Part shown: positions 1-12,466 of the stretch, piece by piece
Layout of the letters: every line of letters starts with the position of its first letter
How positions within the stretch are numbered: the first letter of the stretch is position 1
From: Glandiceps talaboti
Lineage: Eukaryota > Hemichordata > Enteropneusta > Spengelidae
Assembly: GCF_964340395.1 (NCBI RefSeq)
Contig: NC_135550.1
Coordinates: 10,896,908 to 10,960,907, forward strand
Direction: 5' to 3'
DNA length: 64,000 nucleotides
The notes under the pieces: generated by a model
Told to the model about the DNA's origin: nothing
Databases searched by the model: none
Seen by the model: the letters and a program-made list of their open reading frames with translations, nothing else
Made by a program: the position numbers and the translations under genes

Positions 1-155
1 TTAGATCCCCCCCCCGCCCCCCTTTTAACTAAATTGGCCAAAATTGATAATTGTCTCAGACAGCACCAACTTCACATCAAGTTGTAGTAATATGCAATGC
101 TATGAACACAAAGCCGGTATGAAGTGAGGAAAAAATAGTTGTTTTTTGTTGATAC

Positions 156-161
156 TTTATT
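156..161 (-). promoter_or_regulatory. Candidate polyadenylation signal for the GLO1-like gene
   Basis: AATAAA on the minus strand (tttatt on plus), about 340 bp downstream of the stop codon. Position is plausible for a 3' UTR end, but AT-rich DNA gives such hexamers by chance. Confidence 0.35.
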
Positions 162-500
162 TTAGTGCTATTTACTATAGCGGGAATTCTTCCATTTCTT
201 AATTTTACGACATTTAAAAATAATATTAGTAAAAAAGGGTAACACTGTTACCCTTATTTACAAATATTTCTTTAAAAAAATGTAAAACTGAGACTGACAG
301 ATCCATTAAAAGTAAAAATCGTTTTTGTAGGACGAGAACTAAAATGGCTCAAACCCCCATCCCCACCCCGAAGGAAAAGAATTTAGTTTTTTTTGAACTA
401 TTGATCTCGTCCCTTGATCAATCATATGTCGAACAATTCAATGTGATCAGATCTGATCATTCGTTAGTGGTAAAGTTCCATATCGTGAGACTGGAATAGT

Positions 501-853
501 TTACGCCTTCACATTGACAAGTGTGGCTCCGTTTATTATCTCGATCCAGTAACCATCGGGATCCCTAATAAACGCCGTATCCGGTACCAGTCCTGGAATA
601 GGATACAAAGAGGAGAGTCATTTCATGGAAACCAGTCTGGTGACTTTAGAAAGATGATGATGAGGATGAGGATGATGATGAGGATGATGATGATGATGAT
701 GATGGTGGTGATTGTGGTGGTGGTGGTGGTGGTGGTGCCTATACTCTAGACTTGTGGTAAATTTAGACTCCAGACGTGTTAGATAGGCTATAACATACAG
801 TTCGAGTTGTGAGTAATATCTTAATCAACTACAAGCCTGGAGTCTAGGCTAAA

Positions 854-896
<43 letters not shown>

Positions 897-921
897 GTGG
901 TGGTGGTGGTGGTGGTGGTGG

Positions 922-972
<51 letters not shown>

Positions 973-2496
973 CGACGATGATGATGATGATGATGATGAC
1001 GACGATGATGATGACGGTATCAACTTTGAAACTACAAACTTACCGGTATCAACTTTGAAACTATAAACTTACTAGTATCAACTTTGAAACTATAATCTTA
1101 CCGGTATCAACTTTGAAACTATAAACTTACCGGTATCAACTTTGAAACTATAAACTTTAATACCAGTATCAACTTTGAAACTATAATCTTACCGGTATCA
1201 ACTTTGAAACTATAAGCTTACCGGTATCAACTTTCAAACTATAAACTTACCGGTATCAACTTTGAAACTTACCAGCATTATATTTTATTTCAAATTCAAC
1301 TCCAAGTTCTTCAAAACGATCGCACGCACATTTCACATGCGGTACTGCAATGCCAATATGACCTGTTGGAAATGAAAGCGCTTGAAAATCGAGTGTCTAT
1401 ATGTTATTGTTCACACATTAACATACCCAGTGTGTGTCATGCATGAATTACATGATGTAATCATAACGTTTTTCACAATCACTACATGACAGCATGCAGT
1501 TACCATGCAACTTCCATCTATGTATACATATTTGGGTTGACATGTGGGGTAAAAGTTTACAGTCTCCTGTACCAGGTCATAATTCAAGCAACCCATATTA
1601 TTTAGAACGATACCCATTTGAATGAATGTGACTGTTTAGTAATTTAAGGTTGTATCGCAATTGCCCCAGTTGTGCAATGGCCATAGAAAGTCTTATATTC
1701 TAAGCTGGCAGTGTTGTACAATTCTTATGATTAATACACCAATTGTTCATGTTTCACATGCATTCATCAACTACTCAGTTGTGTACAGGGGTATAAAGGA
1801 CACCATCTATTGCAGAACCGAAATTTGTTTTTTTTTAAAACCCGCACATGTTTCTCTACTTCGTGTGCGACAGAATTCAACAGTCCCGCTTCCGGGAGAC
1901 AAAGAAACAAATGATTTTTACCGTATCCAAGTGGCTCACAGTTGCCGTTGTGCATTTTTTTACCTCGCTTGTGTGCGTCGTAGTCGCTGTTGAGTGAGAA
2001 AAGAGAGAACATGGTAAGTGGGCACCTCTGATTGAAAAGGTGCACAGAGATATATATTTCCTAGAAGATTTTAAAAGAAACTGAACTGATGATTTGAACA
2101 AACGAACGTTATGCTTAACGTGGTATACACATCGGAAATTAAAAAATACCACCAATGGCGTTGTAGCACAACTGTACAGTTTTTAAAAATGTTTATCCAT
2201 ATGGTAGTCCACGCTAACAATAAGTGAATGCTGAATGACTATCCAGTTGCCTATCCAACCATGTTGCTATCTTTACGATATTTGCTGTCATTTGGCTGTT
2301 GCTATGGGCGTGGTCATGTTGTTAGATATATTTGCATACATTTTTGTATGTTTTTGTTCACTCACTCACTCACTCACTCACTCACTTATTGCAATTAGTT
2401 TTCTGTAATTATTTATACTTTTCCTCTTTGATCTGATTTGATAGTTTTTTGCTTTATTGTTGTGTAACTCTTCTCTTTTTTGAGGAGGAATAAAGG

Positions 2497-2540
<44 letters not shown>

Positions 2541-5500
2541 CTCACTCACTCACTCACTCACTCACTCACTCACTCACTCACTCACTCACTCACTCACTCA
2601 CTCACTCACTCACTCACTCACTCACTCACATACTTATTTGGCATGTCTAAGGGAACCTGATCAAACCATACTCAGCACTGGCTACCAGGTTTACCACAAC
2701 GACGATTAAAACACCGCTAAAAAACAACAAATTCCCAAGTTTTATGGCATTTTGACCACGGGTCATTAATAAGAGTATTATAATACTAAACTGAACTGTG
2801 AATGGATTAATGTACTTACTACCAGAGCTCAATACATCCAGGTTTCAGGAACAGCCATTTGATTCTGTCTTCTTTACGCTCGGGAATGTCTCCCTTATTG
2901 CAATAACCAAGGAAGAACAGAGTTCTCTTTGCAATTGGTTGGTCGAATGTTTGGATCAGTCTATCGAGAATATAATTACCATACCGTGACTATCACTAAA
3001 TATAAACAGGTGATGCTTAAGCTGTCAAACTTGGTAACGGTGAAGAGGGTACAGCTATGCTAGTTTGACCATGGTTTGACACAGTGTTTGAGTGAATAGT
3101 TTAACAACAGTGTCATCATTGAGAGTACATCATAATGGTGGGTTATATTGACATATACAGCCATGTAATCCTAGTTTGAAAGAAGTGGTCCAGGATCAAC
3201 ATTTAGTGACACATTATATGCAAATGTTCATTTCCAGTTGTTTATTTATTTATTTACTTACTTATTCATTTATTTCCAATTGAATGTGTCAGTAGATGTA
3301 CACATAATATAAAAAGTAATAGAATAATAGACACCCAACATGTATAATAAACAATTCAAATTTAAGAATTTGAAGTGGTACACACATCAAGAATATGTCA
3401 ACGTATTTACATTTATTCTCGTTTTTAGCACATCGTTTTCATACAGCCGTCAGTGATTGGCTTAGATCAAGTCACGTGGTATAGAAAAATGCGCCATAGT
3501 GACCTCAATTTGCATGGAGCGAGCCACTAGTCGTATTCTACTGATTCTTTTTTCCCTGGGGAACTGTTCTTGTAGGATGGGAGTCTTTTCGGTGATTTGC
3601 TTTGACCATGGAATGAATATGTGCCTGAGAATATGATGTGTTATAATACACTTATTGCCTTGCCTTATTTGGGCACTAGTAGACGTCATATTAACCCTGT
3701 GCTGTCATGTAGCACTGAACTACTAGTATTTCCCTCGACTTTCAGCCTTGGGGAAAACAGTTGCTGCTGTAGAACACCACCATGGTAATATACGTCTACT
3801 AGCCAGGTAAAAGTGTATCATAACAATTCTGATAAACAAGGCATTTACACCCAGTGAAATGTACCTACCTCATGCCCATGACTCTTGTGTAGAAGTCCAG
3901 GGACCTTTTGGGTTCTTTGATCCTGATCATAGTTTGTTGGTTGATGAAATCCTAAAAAAAATACAATTAAACAGTAACAACAACTCATTCCAAACACAGT
4001 CGTCAGCCATTTAAAGAAGGCATACCTTTAGTTATAAATTCAGTGTTGTGTTTGGTTAATATGCATGTAACGATAGTCTGACAACCGGTTCGGGTGATAA
4101 AAATACAAATGTCAATCAAACTAATAGCTTCCACCCACTAATCCGTTTTGAAAGATTATGCTCAGTCATTTTGAAATCTTTTAAGAGACAACTATTAAAT
4201 GATGTTGTAGAGTTTGCATAATTAAAAAAGTGTGTATCCACATGCCATGCAATCCATCGCTTATGTTAGCTATGCAATATACATCATATTCCGCTGTTGC
4301 TATGGGCATGGTCTTGTTGCTAGGTATATGTGTTCATTTTTACAATGTTTATCCACATGCAAAGCCATCCCTTAAGTTATCTATGCAATATACATCGTAT
4401 TTTCGATGTTGCTATAGACATGGTCTTGTTGCTAAGCATACATGTGTCCATATGTGGAATGTTTATCTACATGTCAATCCATCTATGCAATACACATCGT
4501 ATTTTCGCTGTTGCTATATACATGGTATTGTTGCTAGGCATACATGGGTTCGTTTTTGGAATGTTTATCCACTTGCCTATCCATCCCTGTTGTTATCTTA
4601 GCTAGCCATGAGCATAATCATTATGGATGTCGTCTTGTTACTAGACAAATTTGCATGCATTTTTGAATGTTTAATAATTTCCCTTCCCAATAATGTTGTT
4701 ACCTTTGCAAAATATACTGGCATTCGAGTGTTGCTAAGGGCGTGGTCATGGTTGCTAGGACCAGTTGTGTCAAATGATTTTGTACAGCTTCTACAGATTG
4801 ACACATCTGCAAACATGCTCATCAAATTTCAGCCCCCATTCACCAAGTAATTTTTGAGATATAAGTTTTGACCAAAACTAGCGCCAGTGGCGTTGTAGCA
4901 CAACTGTATTGGCTGTTGGTCATGGTCTTGTTGCTAGGGAAATTTGCAAACATTTTTGGGGATCTTTATTAACTTGACTACCCTTCCCACTTTTCAATAT
5001 AGACCATCATTTAGCTGTTGCTATGGGCGTAGTCCTGTTGCTAGGCACATTTGCATACATTTTTTGAATCTTTAGTCATTTACCTACCCAACTCTGTTGT
5101 TATCTTTGTAATATGTATCGTCATTTCACTGTTGCTAAGGGCGTGGTCATGGTTGCTAGGGCAATTGTGTCGAATTGTTTTCAACAATAACTGCAGAATA
5201 ATACCTCCAGAAACATCCCCAAGTTTCAACTCATTCACCATGCAGTTGAGAGAGACACATACATTTTACCAAGCATATAGCACTACTGGACCTTACAGTT
5301 CAGTTGTGCTAAAAAAAAAATAAGTATCCCTAACCTAATTTCATTTTTCTTACACAAAAATAATACTTTTGATTCAAACCATTGATCACCTGTGCTGCTA
5401 TCATTTTCATTTGAACTTAATAAAATCCCCAAGAGAAAACACTTTACCAGTATTATTTTTAGCACTATTAGTGCTATAAATTGCACTACCAGGATGTGTA

Positions 5501-6428
5501 TATGAACTTATCCCAGTGATTACATGTAACATTATATAATATACCTCATACGCTACACTGAGAACAATTTCTCCGGATGCCAATAGTACTTTTTAAACTA
5601 CCTAAGTTCGGTTGTGTTAACAGTTCATATACATCGCATTATCATGTGTATGATGAATTGTTAGACGTGCTACGTCATGCCTCACACTACTATAATATAT
5701 GCTGTAGTGACTACTACTATAGTGGCCTGGGCTAATATCAATTGCAAAGTGGGCCATGTACGGGTCAAAAGGGTTCAATGACTTTCTTGGTTCGCCAAGG
5801 CATCAGTTCTACATGGCCGAATTCCTATTGAGGTAATATGGCGTACTTTACAGGGCATGCTGTATTTTCGTCTTGTTAGCTTGTCTAAGCTGTTTTTAAA
5901 AATATTTTATACACCCTGGTAATGTAAAGCATGTTGATAATGTGATTCTGTGAAGCTGTTCTGATGAAGCTGGTAAACATCGTCCTTGTCAAGTTTTCAA
6001 CAATACGGAGGTCATTTGGGTACGCTTTGTGTGTTGTTAAATATTGCTATGGCTGAATGAACTGAGACCAAAAGCATATCAATGGACACTCTGGCCTAGA
6101 GTCAGTCTAATACATTTCAAGAATAGTTGACCCCGACTGCATTTTAATTTATCCAAGGTGAAAGAAAGGTTTAAAACATTCTTCAAGCTACAACCATCAT
6201 TACATTAATTGCCCTTTTGACCATCTATCCATATATGCTATGCCGTTACGACTAATGATTAACACATTGTTGTGATATGATAGCTGAGTTTAATGTTTAG
6301 CAGATGCAATTTCTCTCCACAAATAAAGATTTATACGAGACAATATTTACCTTGCAAGCGTCTTCTGGTTCTTTGCAACAATCCTCCACCTCTTTCTCTG
6401 TCATGTAACACCCGGCTGGAGCAAACAT
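501..6428 (-). CDS. GLO1: Glyoxalase I-like (lactoylglutathione lyase family), 6 exons, 181 aa
   Basis: Coding exons in gene order on the minus strand: 6428-6351, 3951-3869, 2960-2823, 1986-1922, 1362-1273, 592-501. All introns are GT-AG, phases agree, and the total is 546 nt with a TAA stop at 503-501. The family converts the hemithioacetal of methylglyoxal and glutathione to S-lactoylglutathione in the cytosol; human GLO1 is 184 aa. Family blocks seen: [20 protein letters not shown] (exon 2), [16 protein letters not shown] (exon 3), GHIGIAVP and [11 protein letters not shown] (exons 4/5 to 5), [13 protein letters not shown] (exon 6). The four expected zinc ligands are Q32, E98, H123 and E169. 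The usual THNWG after the second ligand reads CDYDA, the usual PRGFG reads PLGYG, and the GKMKG loop reads GLVPD, so predicted glutathione contacts are replaced although R36 stays. The start is the first ATG of exon 1, giving a normal N-terminus length. It could be a divergent paralogue rather than the housekeeping enzyme. Family call very sure; true GLO1 function less so. Confidence 0.9.
653..737. repeat. GAT/GAG/GGT trinucleotide microsatellite
   Basis: Imperfect gatgatgag units pass into ggt units, inside intron 5 of the GLO1-like gene (minus strand), close to the exon 6 acceptor. Confidence 0.9.
854..1014. repeat. Compound ATG/GTG/GAC trinucleotide microsatellite
   Basis: About 160 bp of atg units interrupted by gtg and gac units, in intron 5 of the GLO1-like gene. 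It creates artefactual open frames of Met or Val runs, which are not coding. Confidence 0.95.
1015..1272. repeat. 29-bp minisatellite, 9 copies, abutting the GLO1 exon 5 donor
   Basis: Nine tandem copies of a 29-bp unit (plus strand ggtatcaactttgaaac, then tataaacttacc). On the coding (minus) strand most units contain GGTAAGTTT or a one-base variant, which is a consensus 5' splice site. The last plus-strand unit, shortened, is the real exon 5 donor of the GLO1-like gene (exon ends at 1273, GT at 1272-1271). The fifth unit is longer and has lost the site. Confidence 0.93.
2145..2350. repeat. Dispersed repeat copy (gttgctatgggcgtgg family)
   Basis: Shares ggcgttgtagcacaactgta and gttgctatgggcgtggtcat with the array at 4.2-5.2 kb. 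Lies in GLO1 intron 3. Confidence 0.75.
2351..2630. repeat. ACTC and AAC microsatellites
   Basis: A short cact run at about 2357-2385, an (aac)n run at about 2498-2541, then a long (ctca)n run to about 2628. Intronic. Confidence 0.95.
4220..5190. repeat. Degenerate tandem array of ~105-110 bp units
   Basis: Repeated modules of gttgctat-gggc-tggtcttgttgctagg, then an AT-rich piece with gcatacatttt, a pyrimidine-rich piece with tatccatcc, and atgcaatatacatcgta. Clear starts lie near 4297, 4407, 4511, 4729, 4913, 5015 and 5131. An open frame of about 370 bp runs through part of the array only because the units lack a stop in one frame. Sits in GLO1 intron 1. Confidence 0.8.
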
Positions 6429-6916
6429 GTTGACAATTTTTTTTGTGTGTGTAGAACTGATAAAGGGTACTGGCTAAATTCAGTGATACAGAACCACAAC
6501 AGTGAATTCACCACGGATTCAATAAGCCGCTGCTCCTTCACTACAGCTTAGATATAAGCAGAGCCGTATCACTCACGACACAGATCCTTCCGCCTATAAC
6601 TATAACCATGGCATACACGGTCAACCTACTCACTTTCCTAAAAATAATAAACACAATCAAAACAGGGAAGATAAAACAGACAGTTTATAACGAAAAAAAT
6701 CACAGAAACGCCGTATCTGTGTTTTTCAAAATTTTAGATCCCCAGTCGACAGAGTTGTCTCTGGAACTTTTTATTTGAGGGGAGGCCTCATACCCATCAC
6801 GTCGTTCCCTCTCTTTATACAGGTTGATTTCGGTCAAAGTTCGTGGGGAACAGTGCAGTGAGGACCATAGAATACAGACTCATATATATCGTGAATGAAT
6901 TTTGGTAAAAAATCTC

Positions 6917-6930
6917 AGTTGTTGTTGTTT

Positions 6931-6989
<59 letters not shown>

Positions 6990-6990
6990 G
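6917..6990. repeat. (TTG)n microsatellite
   Basis: About 24 ttg/gtt units in intergenic DNA. The poly-Cys frame over it is an artefact. Confidence 0.97.
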
Positions 6991-7488
6991 GACTTGTGTC
7001 AGAAGCCTGTTTGAAACATGTTCAAGTTCATTGTGGAGAAAGGTTTTAAATAACGATATTGAAGATATTGCCTATAGAATATTATGCATACTCAGCCTTT
7101 GAAAAGAGCATGGACGCAGTTTTAGTGAAGCAATTTTATTTGATTATGTTCACACAGTATTTGTTTTAAGCTTTTCTTTACCTTTGTAGTAAATAGAAGG
7201 GTTTTCTTTTCCCCTTCTCAGAGTCTTTGCTTTGATAGTTCTCTTTTCTCCCTGGATTATTTTACCTCCTGCTAGGAAGTGAAATATATGTTTTCCTTAT
7301 ATAACAATTTAAAAACATAACGTAACTACTGAGCCAGCAAATGTAACAGAGGCTTTGTGAATCAATTATAATTATATGACAAGGGATCATAGGGTGACGT
7401 CATTCTCACCATGCGATCCGTCATCGTACTGCCGGGAAACAGGTGAAACTGGCCAACGGGAAGATTTGTGGTTTCCAGTAATTGTATT

Positions 7489-7489
7489 A

Positions 7490-7530
<41 letters not shown>

Positions 7531-7551
7531 GTTGTTGTTGTTGTTGTTGTT
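7489..7551. repeat. (TTG)n microsatellite
   Basis: About 20 ttg units with one extra t. The poly-Leu and poly-Gln frames over it are artefacts. Confidence 0.97.
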
Positions 7552-8069
7552 TCCGACCAAAAATGCCCCCACCCAAAAATAAAAATTGAGGAGGGTGCTT
7601 TAAGTGTTAATTCTTATCTGCCGCCCACTGTACTAGTAATGAAAGATATCAGCCCTCCTTCCCTCCCTCCCACCGGGTTTAATTCAACTGCCAACCCAAT
7701 ATTAATTGTGAATGATTTCCCCACTCCCCACCAGGAAAACATGTGTTTTCCACTAACAAACATTTCCTAGTATAACAGCACCTCCCCCATAATAAATTCC
7801 TCTTAATTCCCTTCCCACTGTAGCAAAATCAGGACTTTCTCGTCACAAGTCTTCGGCCATCCCGCTACCAATCGAAAAAAAAAGATGCCCGCCTTGTGAA
7901 AAATTGCGTAAGAACAGGTTTTTGCAAGATCAGCTTCATTGACTGCACCTGTAGAAAGGTCAAAGAAAAGAAAATGGTACGTTTTCTCTAACTTCCTCAC
8001 TTTCCCAGTGCATTGTTGGCTGCAGAGATGAAATCTAATGGAGGTCATTTGAAGGACAACCTTGCTACT

Positions 8070-8288
8070 CAATCTGATTAAAATCCGATGTGGTGAAAGC
8101 GGCTAGATGTCCTTACCTCTATTCATCACGCGTTACGTTTGTTTTGTTCGGAGTGATCGCCGCCTTCCCACATCTGAACCGGTGTAAAGGCGGCGATCAC
8201 TCCGAACAAAACAAACGTCACAACACGATGAATAGAGGTAAATAAGGACATCTAGCCGCTTTCACCACATCGGATTTTAATCAGATTG
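8070..8288. mobile_element. Fold-back MITE with 10-bp target duplication, copy 1
   Basis: A nearly complete 219-bp palindrome. The left arm begins caatctgattaaaatccga and the right arm is its inverse, ending tcagattg, with a central loop of about 20 bp near 8167-8187. It is flanked by ccttgctact at 8060-8069 and 8289-8298. A 9-10 bp duplication is typical of Mutator-like elements; the superfamily is an inference. It has no coding capacity. A second copy lies at 52320-52458. Confidence 0.92.
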
Positions 8289-10147
8289 CCTTGCTACTGT
8301 ACGTATTGCCGAGTCATCCGCCTTAAAGTTTATTACCAGGGGGTGACCTCCCATATCGTCTATGTGCACACCTATCTTACCTTACTACTGGTGTGTCAGC
8401 TTTGTCGTCAAGACCCGCTCAATAGACAGGCCGGAATAGACCTGTGAATTATCTTGATAAATGCTTAGCAACATACACTTTTTAAGTTCGTGACATATAT
8501 ACCGTACATTTTGCTATTCTTAGCCATTTTATTTCACTCTAAATCAATCATGACAGATATACTTCAAATTAAAAAATGGAATACAGAATCTTTTTTGAAT
8601 CCCTAAATTGAACTAGTACAGAATTGACACGAGGTCGGAGAATACTAAATGCTGTAGTATTAACCCTCCGGAGTAACCTTGGATGGGAGGACAAGTGTAA
8701 CATATATGATACGTTCAATGTCAGCAGTTCCTAGACCAGTCTACAGTATGCTGATTCACGGTGAGTGAAAGGAAACACGGGGGTACTCTCACCTAGAATG
8801 GAGTCAGTTTTTTTTCCTCCAGTGGTCACAGCAGCGAGTTCATTATTTGCTCCACAGAATAAAAACAAAGGAAATGCAAGTAGTAAAATAGGCAACGATA
8901 ATCTCTTCCCCCCCAAAAAAAACAAACAAAACAAAACAAAACAAAAACCCCACAATTTACAATTGTAACATATTTATTTCTTATCACCACTAAAACACGT
9001 GGAAATGCATAATGATAATTAAAAATGTCATTTGACGTCGAACCTTTAGGCTTATCGAAAAAAAAAACAATTCTGGCAAGTTACATCTTCTAAGTTCTAG
9101 GTCTGCCTAATCATTCAAATGTGAATTCTAACGCCCTCCTGTAAATCTACACTCAGGGTCAGACGAGTTGGGGACAAGTATTAATGTCAGCGGAGGGATA
9201 CAAACCGGTGTATTTCAGATATAAGTCATGGTCCTATTTACGGCATTATAAATGGGTCGTGGCTTACATCTGTACGATATGCGTAGCTTTTGTATTTAAA
9301 CAAAACTAACGAAAGCTTTTGGAATACAGTTGTTTTTCATGAAAAAATCACAATACGTCGATTGAACTCCAGTCGTCTCAGACGAGTCTACTAGTAGATT
9401 GATGAGAAAGCTCGTTACCATGGCTACCTATTCTAGCATAGTAAATCTATTCATTTGAGCGAGTCTTTCATTTTCCCCTATTAGTTCATTTCAATGCTTT
9501 AAATGTATTCTTTCATTTAACCTTCGTATTAATCACATGGGTGTGCTATGACTTGCACAGCAGAGCGGTGTAATTTACATGTAATCAGGTCGTGAGAAAT
9601 CGCAGACCCCTACTGGTACGGCATGACAAGCATACGTGTTCAAGAATCACTCAGTTGTAGCAGTATACATAATCAACGAGAATGAGAACTTTTTCACTGT
9701 AAGAAGTATGGTCGCTAGAGATTTCTAGCCAGTCAATATAGATGGCGGCTGTCTACTACATAATATCATTTTATACACCATACTAGTACTTGTACACCCG
9801 CGGCGTGATGCTCTAAATATAGGGTAGAGTTTAGAAACTCTGCATTTGTACTCTTTTTGATATAAAATTTTACAATATCCAATGTACATACATGTAGATA
9901 TATACTGTGTCACGTTAATGGATTAATGCGTTCTAGTGGAATGTGACCTCTTACCCGATATCTAAGTTAGACGCTGCATGACTGGCTCATGCAATATGTG
10001 TTCGTGATCGGCCTATCTAGAGCTATCATACAAAAAACAAAATTACGAAAAAGTAACAATTTACAAGAAGGCAACGTTAACGTCATGGTAAAGATGCCTT
10101 TTTCAATCGAGATCTCGTTTATTTCGTTAATCGCCATAGTAAATATG

Positions 10148-10160
10148 TATGTATATATAC

Positions 10161-10229
<69 letters not shown>

Positions 10230-10252
10230 TATATACATATATATGTATATAG
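10148..10252. repeat. (AT)n/(ATAC)n microsatellite
   Basis: A long ta dinucleotide run edged by atac units in intergenic DNA. Confidence 0.97.
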
Positions 10253-10470
10253 ATCGCTCGAAGCGTGAAACACTGAGTAACGACTTATTACATCCTTATT
10301 TACATCCTTATTCTTTTTGAATTAAGTCTATAATGTTCTGCTACTAATATTTGCATCGAGCACTGTTCTCTCCAGCGAGACACTTACATTCATATGTATG
10401 TATATCTCTCTCTATATAATGATGTGTGCATATTATGCAGTAAAATTACAAAGTTTTCAGAGTACTGGAA

Positions 10471-10573
10471 GTAAGAAAGGGTGCACCCTTACAGAAAATC
10501 GCTGGGAGGAATTCCCAGCACAAAAATATTTTTAAAAAAAAAGAAAAAAAAAGAAAGGGTGCACCCTTACACG
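10471..10573 (+). mobile_element. Tiny A-tailed insertion flanked by ~20-bp direct repeats
   Basis: agaaagggtgcacccttaca occurs at about 10474 and again at about 10552. Between the copies is a segment of about 60 bp ending in an A-rich tail. The layout, long direct repeats with a poly-A end next to the second copy, fits target-primed retroposition. No source gene recognised. Confidence 0.5.
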
Positions 10574-12423
10574 AAAAAGGAAACTGTTAATTTTTCTCAT
10601 GTGGCAGGCAACCGATCTTTGATATATTCAGTTACATGGTTAGGCCAAACGGTTTCTATGGTTACTCTGATGTTGTCTCTGTTTTTTAGTTCGTTAATGT
10701 GGTTTCGTCTGATTTCGTCAATGTTCATAGTTATATTGACCTTTTGGAATGCATTAAAAGCTGCTGAATATATAAAATACAAAAGTTGGTCACTTTTTTG
10801 GACGGTTGAGTGAGTAACCTTTTGTAACCTGTAGTAGGGCGAGCAGCTGTCTTGTTTTAAATCATTCATAGGATTTTGTAATTAAAAAAAATGAATTTTT
10901 CATTATCTGTACATGGCATAATTTCTTTCAAAGAGAAATTAACATTATTGTTTTCAGCAGAGGTGAAATGAATCCCGATAGTTGTAGGTTACGACCTTTC
11001 AACTTCGCAGTAAAATTTATTCATTTTAGCTATTTATAATTTGCATTAATCGGCATTATATTTTATATACATATCACTTTTCTTACCAGAACTACTCGAC
11101 GTGTGTTTGTTGCTATGGATACACCTGCCACCGGAACTAGTGGAAATTGAATTCTTTGAACGCCTGGGTGGATTTTTTGTTCCTTAGAATTATTAAGCTA
11201 ATCGTTTGAGGCCTTTCTCGTTGAAATGTAATGATATTTCTGCTAACCTAGAGAGTGTTGAACTCTTAGCAGAGTCAAAGTTTAACAGTCACAATACTTC
11301 ACCAGATCTACAACCGTATTATATGTAAAAATTGTCAAATTGGTATTACACATTACAATTACTTCCATGCGTATTGAGAATATGACGGAAATCGGACCGA
11401 CACACGAGAGAAGGGAAGATAACCCCCCCCCCCCACACCGAAGATTATTTGTATATATATACACAATGTAATCTTGCTAATGTTTCATATAGGAGCACTA
11501 TGGGATAGTGAATTGGTGGGTAAGTTCAGTATGAATGACAAATTAGTACATCTAATATTGTCATTTCCGCACTGGCATGGCAAGATACCCGAACCGTATT
11601 TTGGGATCGAATATGTATATAAATAAAACTGATGTTTATAACATCTGTGACATCCATAGAGTTCACTAATAACAACTGCATTTAATAGTTCTGATTATAG
11701 GATTAAAATTAATTAATTGTGGATAGTGCAGAGCTATAAATAAAGTTGGCCCAGAACAAATTAAAGGAATTAAATTACGGAATCATTATCGCCAACCATA
11801 CATTTCTAACCCAGCTAAACTCCTCTTCATAGATGGGTCTCCAGTTCTGTCAAACTTTGACATAACTGATCTGAAGACTCACCGATGAAGTGAGCCCTGT
11901 ATCCTTGAATTATTTGAGTCAGAAACGTATGATTCGTAATATATATATTTAGACAGAATCTCAGTGTAAAGTTGCTCCGATCCACTAACATGAGAATTTG
12001 ATACTACAACTCTGTCCTTTTAGTGTGAACTAGATGCATGTATAATTGGTACCAGGTATACATGGACATCGTGACAGTAGTACGTCGATCTAAACAAAAA
12101 TAACATAGCCTGTATAATTGCTGTCATCACTCTCAAACTAATTATGTTAACGTAATACCATAAACTAAAAAAATAATGTGTTCTTGACGTTCAATGTTTT
12201 GTTTTGATATTGGCCGAAAAACCGAGAAAGTCAAACCATATATTGGCATGCATGCATGACCGCAGTTTTCAGCCTTTTATCAAGCTATCGGCCTAAACCA
12301 TATGTTTGACCATTCAAAGTTGGTGGAATGTGCATCTCATTGAAATGTAAATTCACCTTAATACCAGCATTTTTGCATGACCTTGTTTATAATAAGGTGA
12401 GTCAAGGAGATCGTTATTCTATA

Positions 12424-12466
12424 GACCAAATTTACTGAGTGTGTGTGTGTGTGGGGGGGGGGGGGA
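12424..12466. repeat. (TG)n followed by a G run
   Basis: A tg dinucleotide run passes directly into a run of about 13 G. The same arrangement recurs at 12900-12946. Confidence 0.9.

Noticed and set aside
855-1058. Open frame of Met and Val runs
   Set aside because: Translation of an ATG/GTG microsatellite in an intron on the opposite strand.
1015-1275. CRISPR-like array
   Set aside because: Units are contiguous without spacers, and the context is a eukaryotic intron.
1640-1705. Minus-strand LHNWG-like translation, looking like the missing THNWG block of GLO1
   Set aside because: It has no good acceptor in phase, and the exon at 1986-1922 joins both neighbours in phase and carries the HNGN-P-GYG block, so the match is chance.
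4230-4605. 123-codon and 91-codon frames with hydrophobic content
   Set aside because: They run through a degenerate tandem DNA repeat in two frames at once, with no start context or family match.
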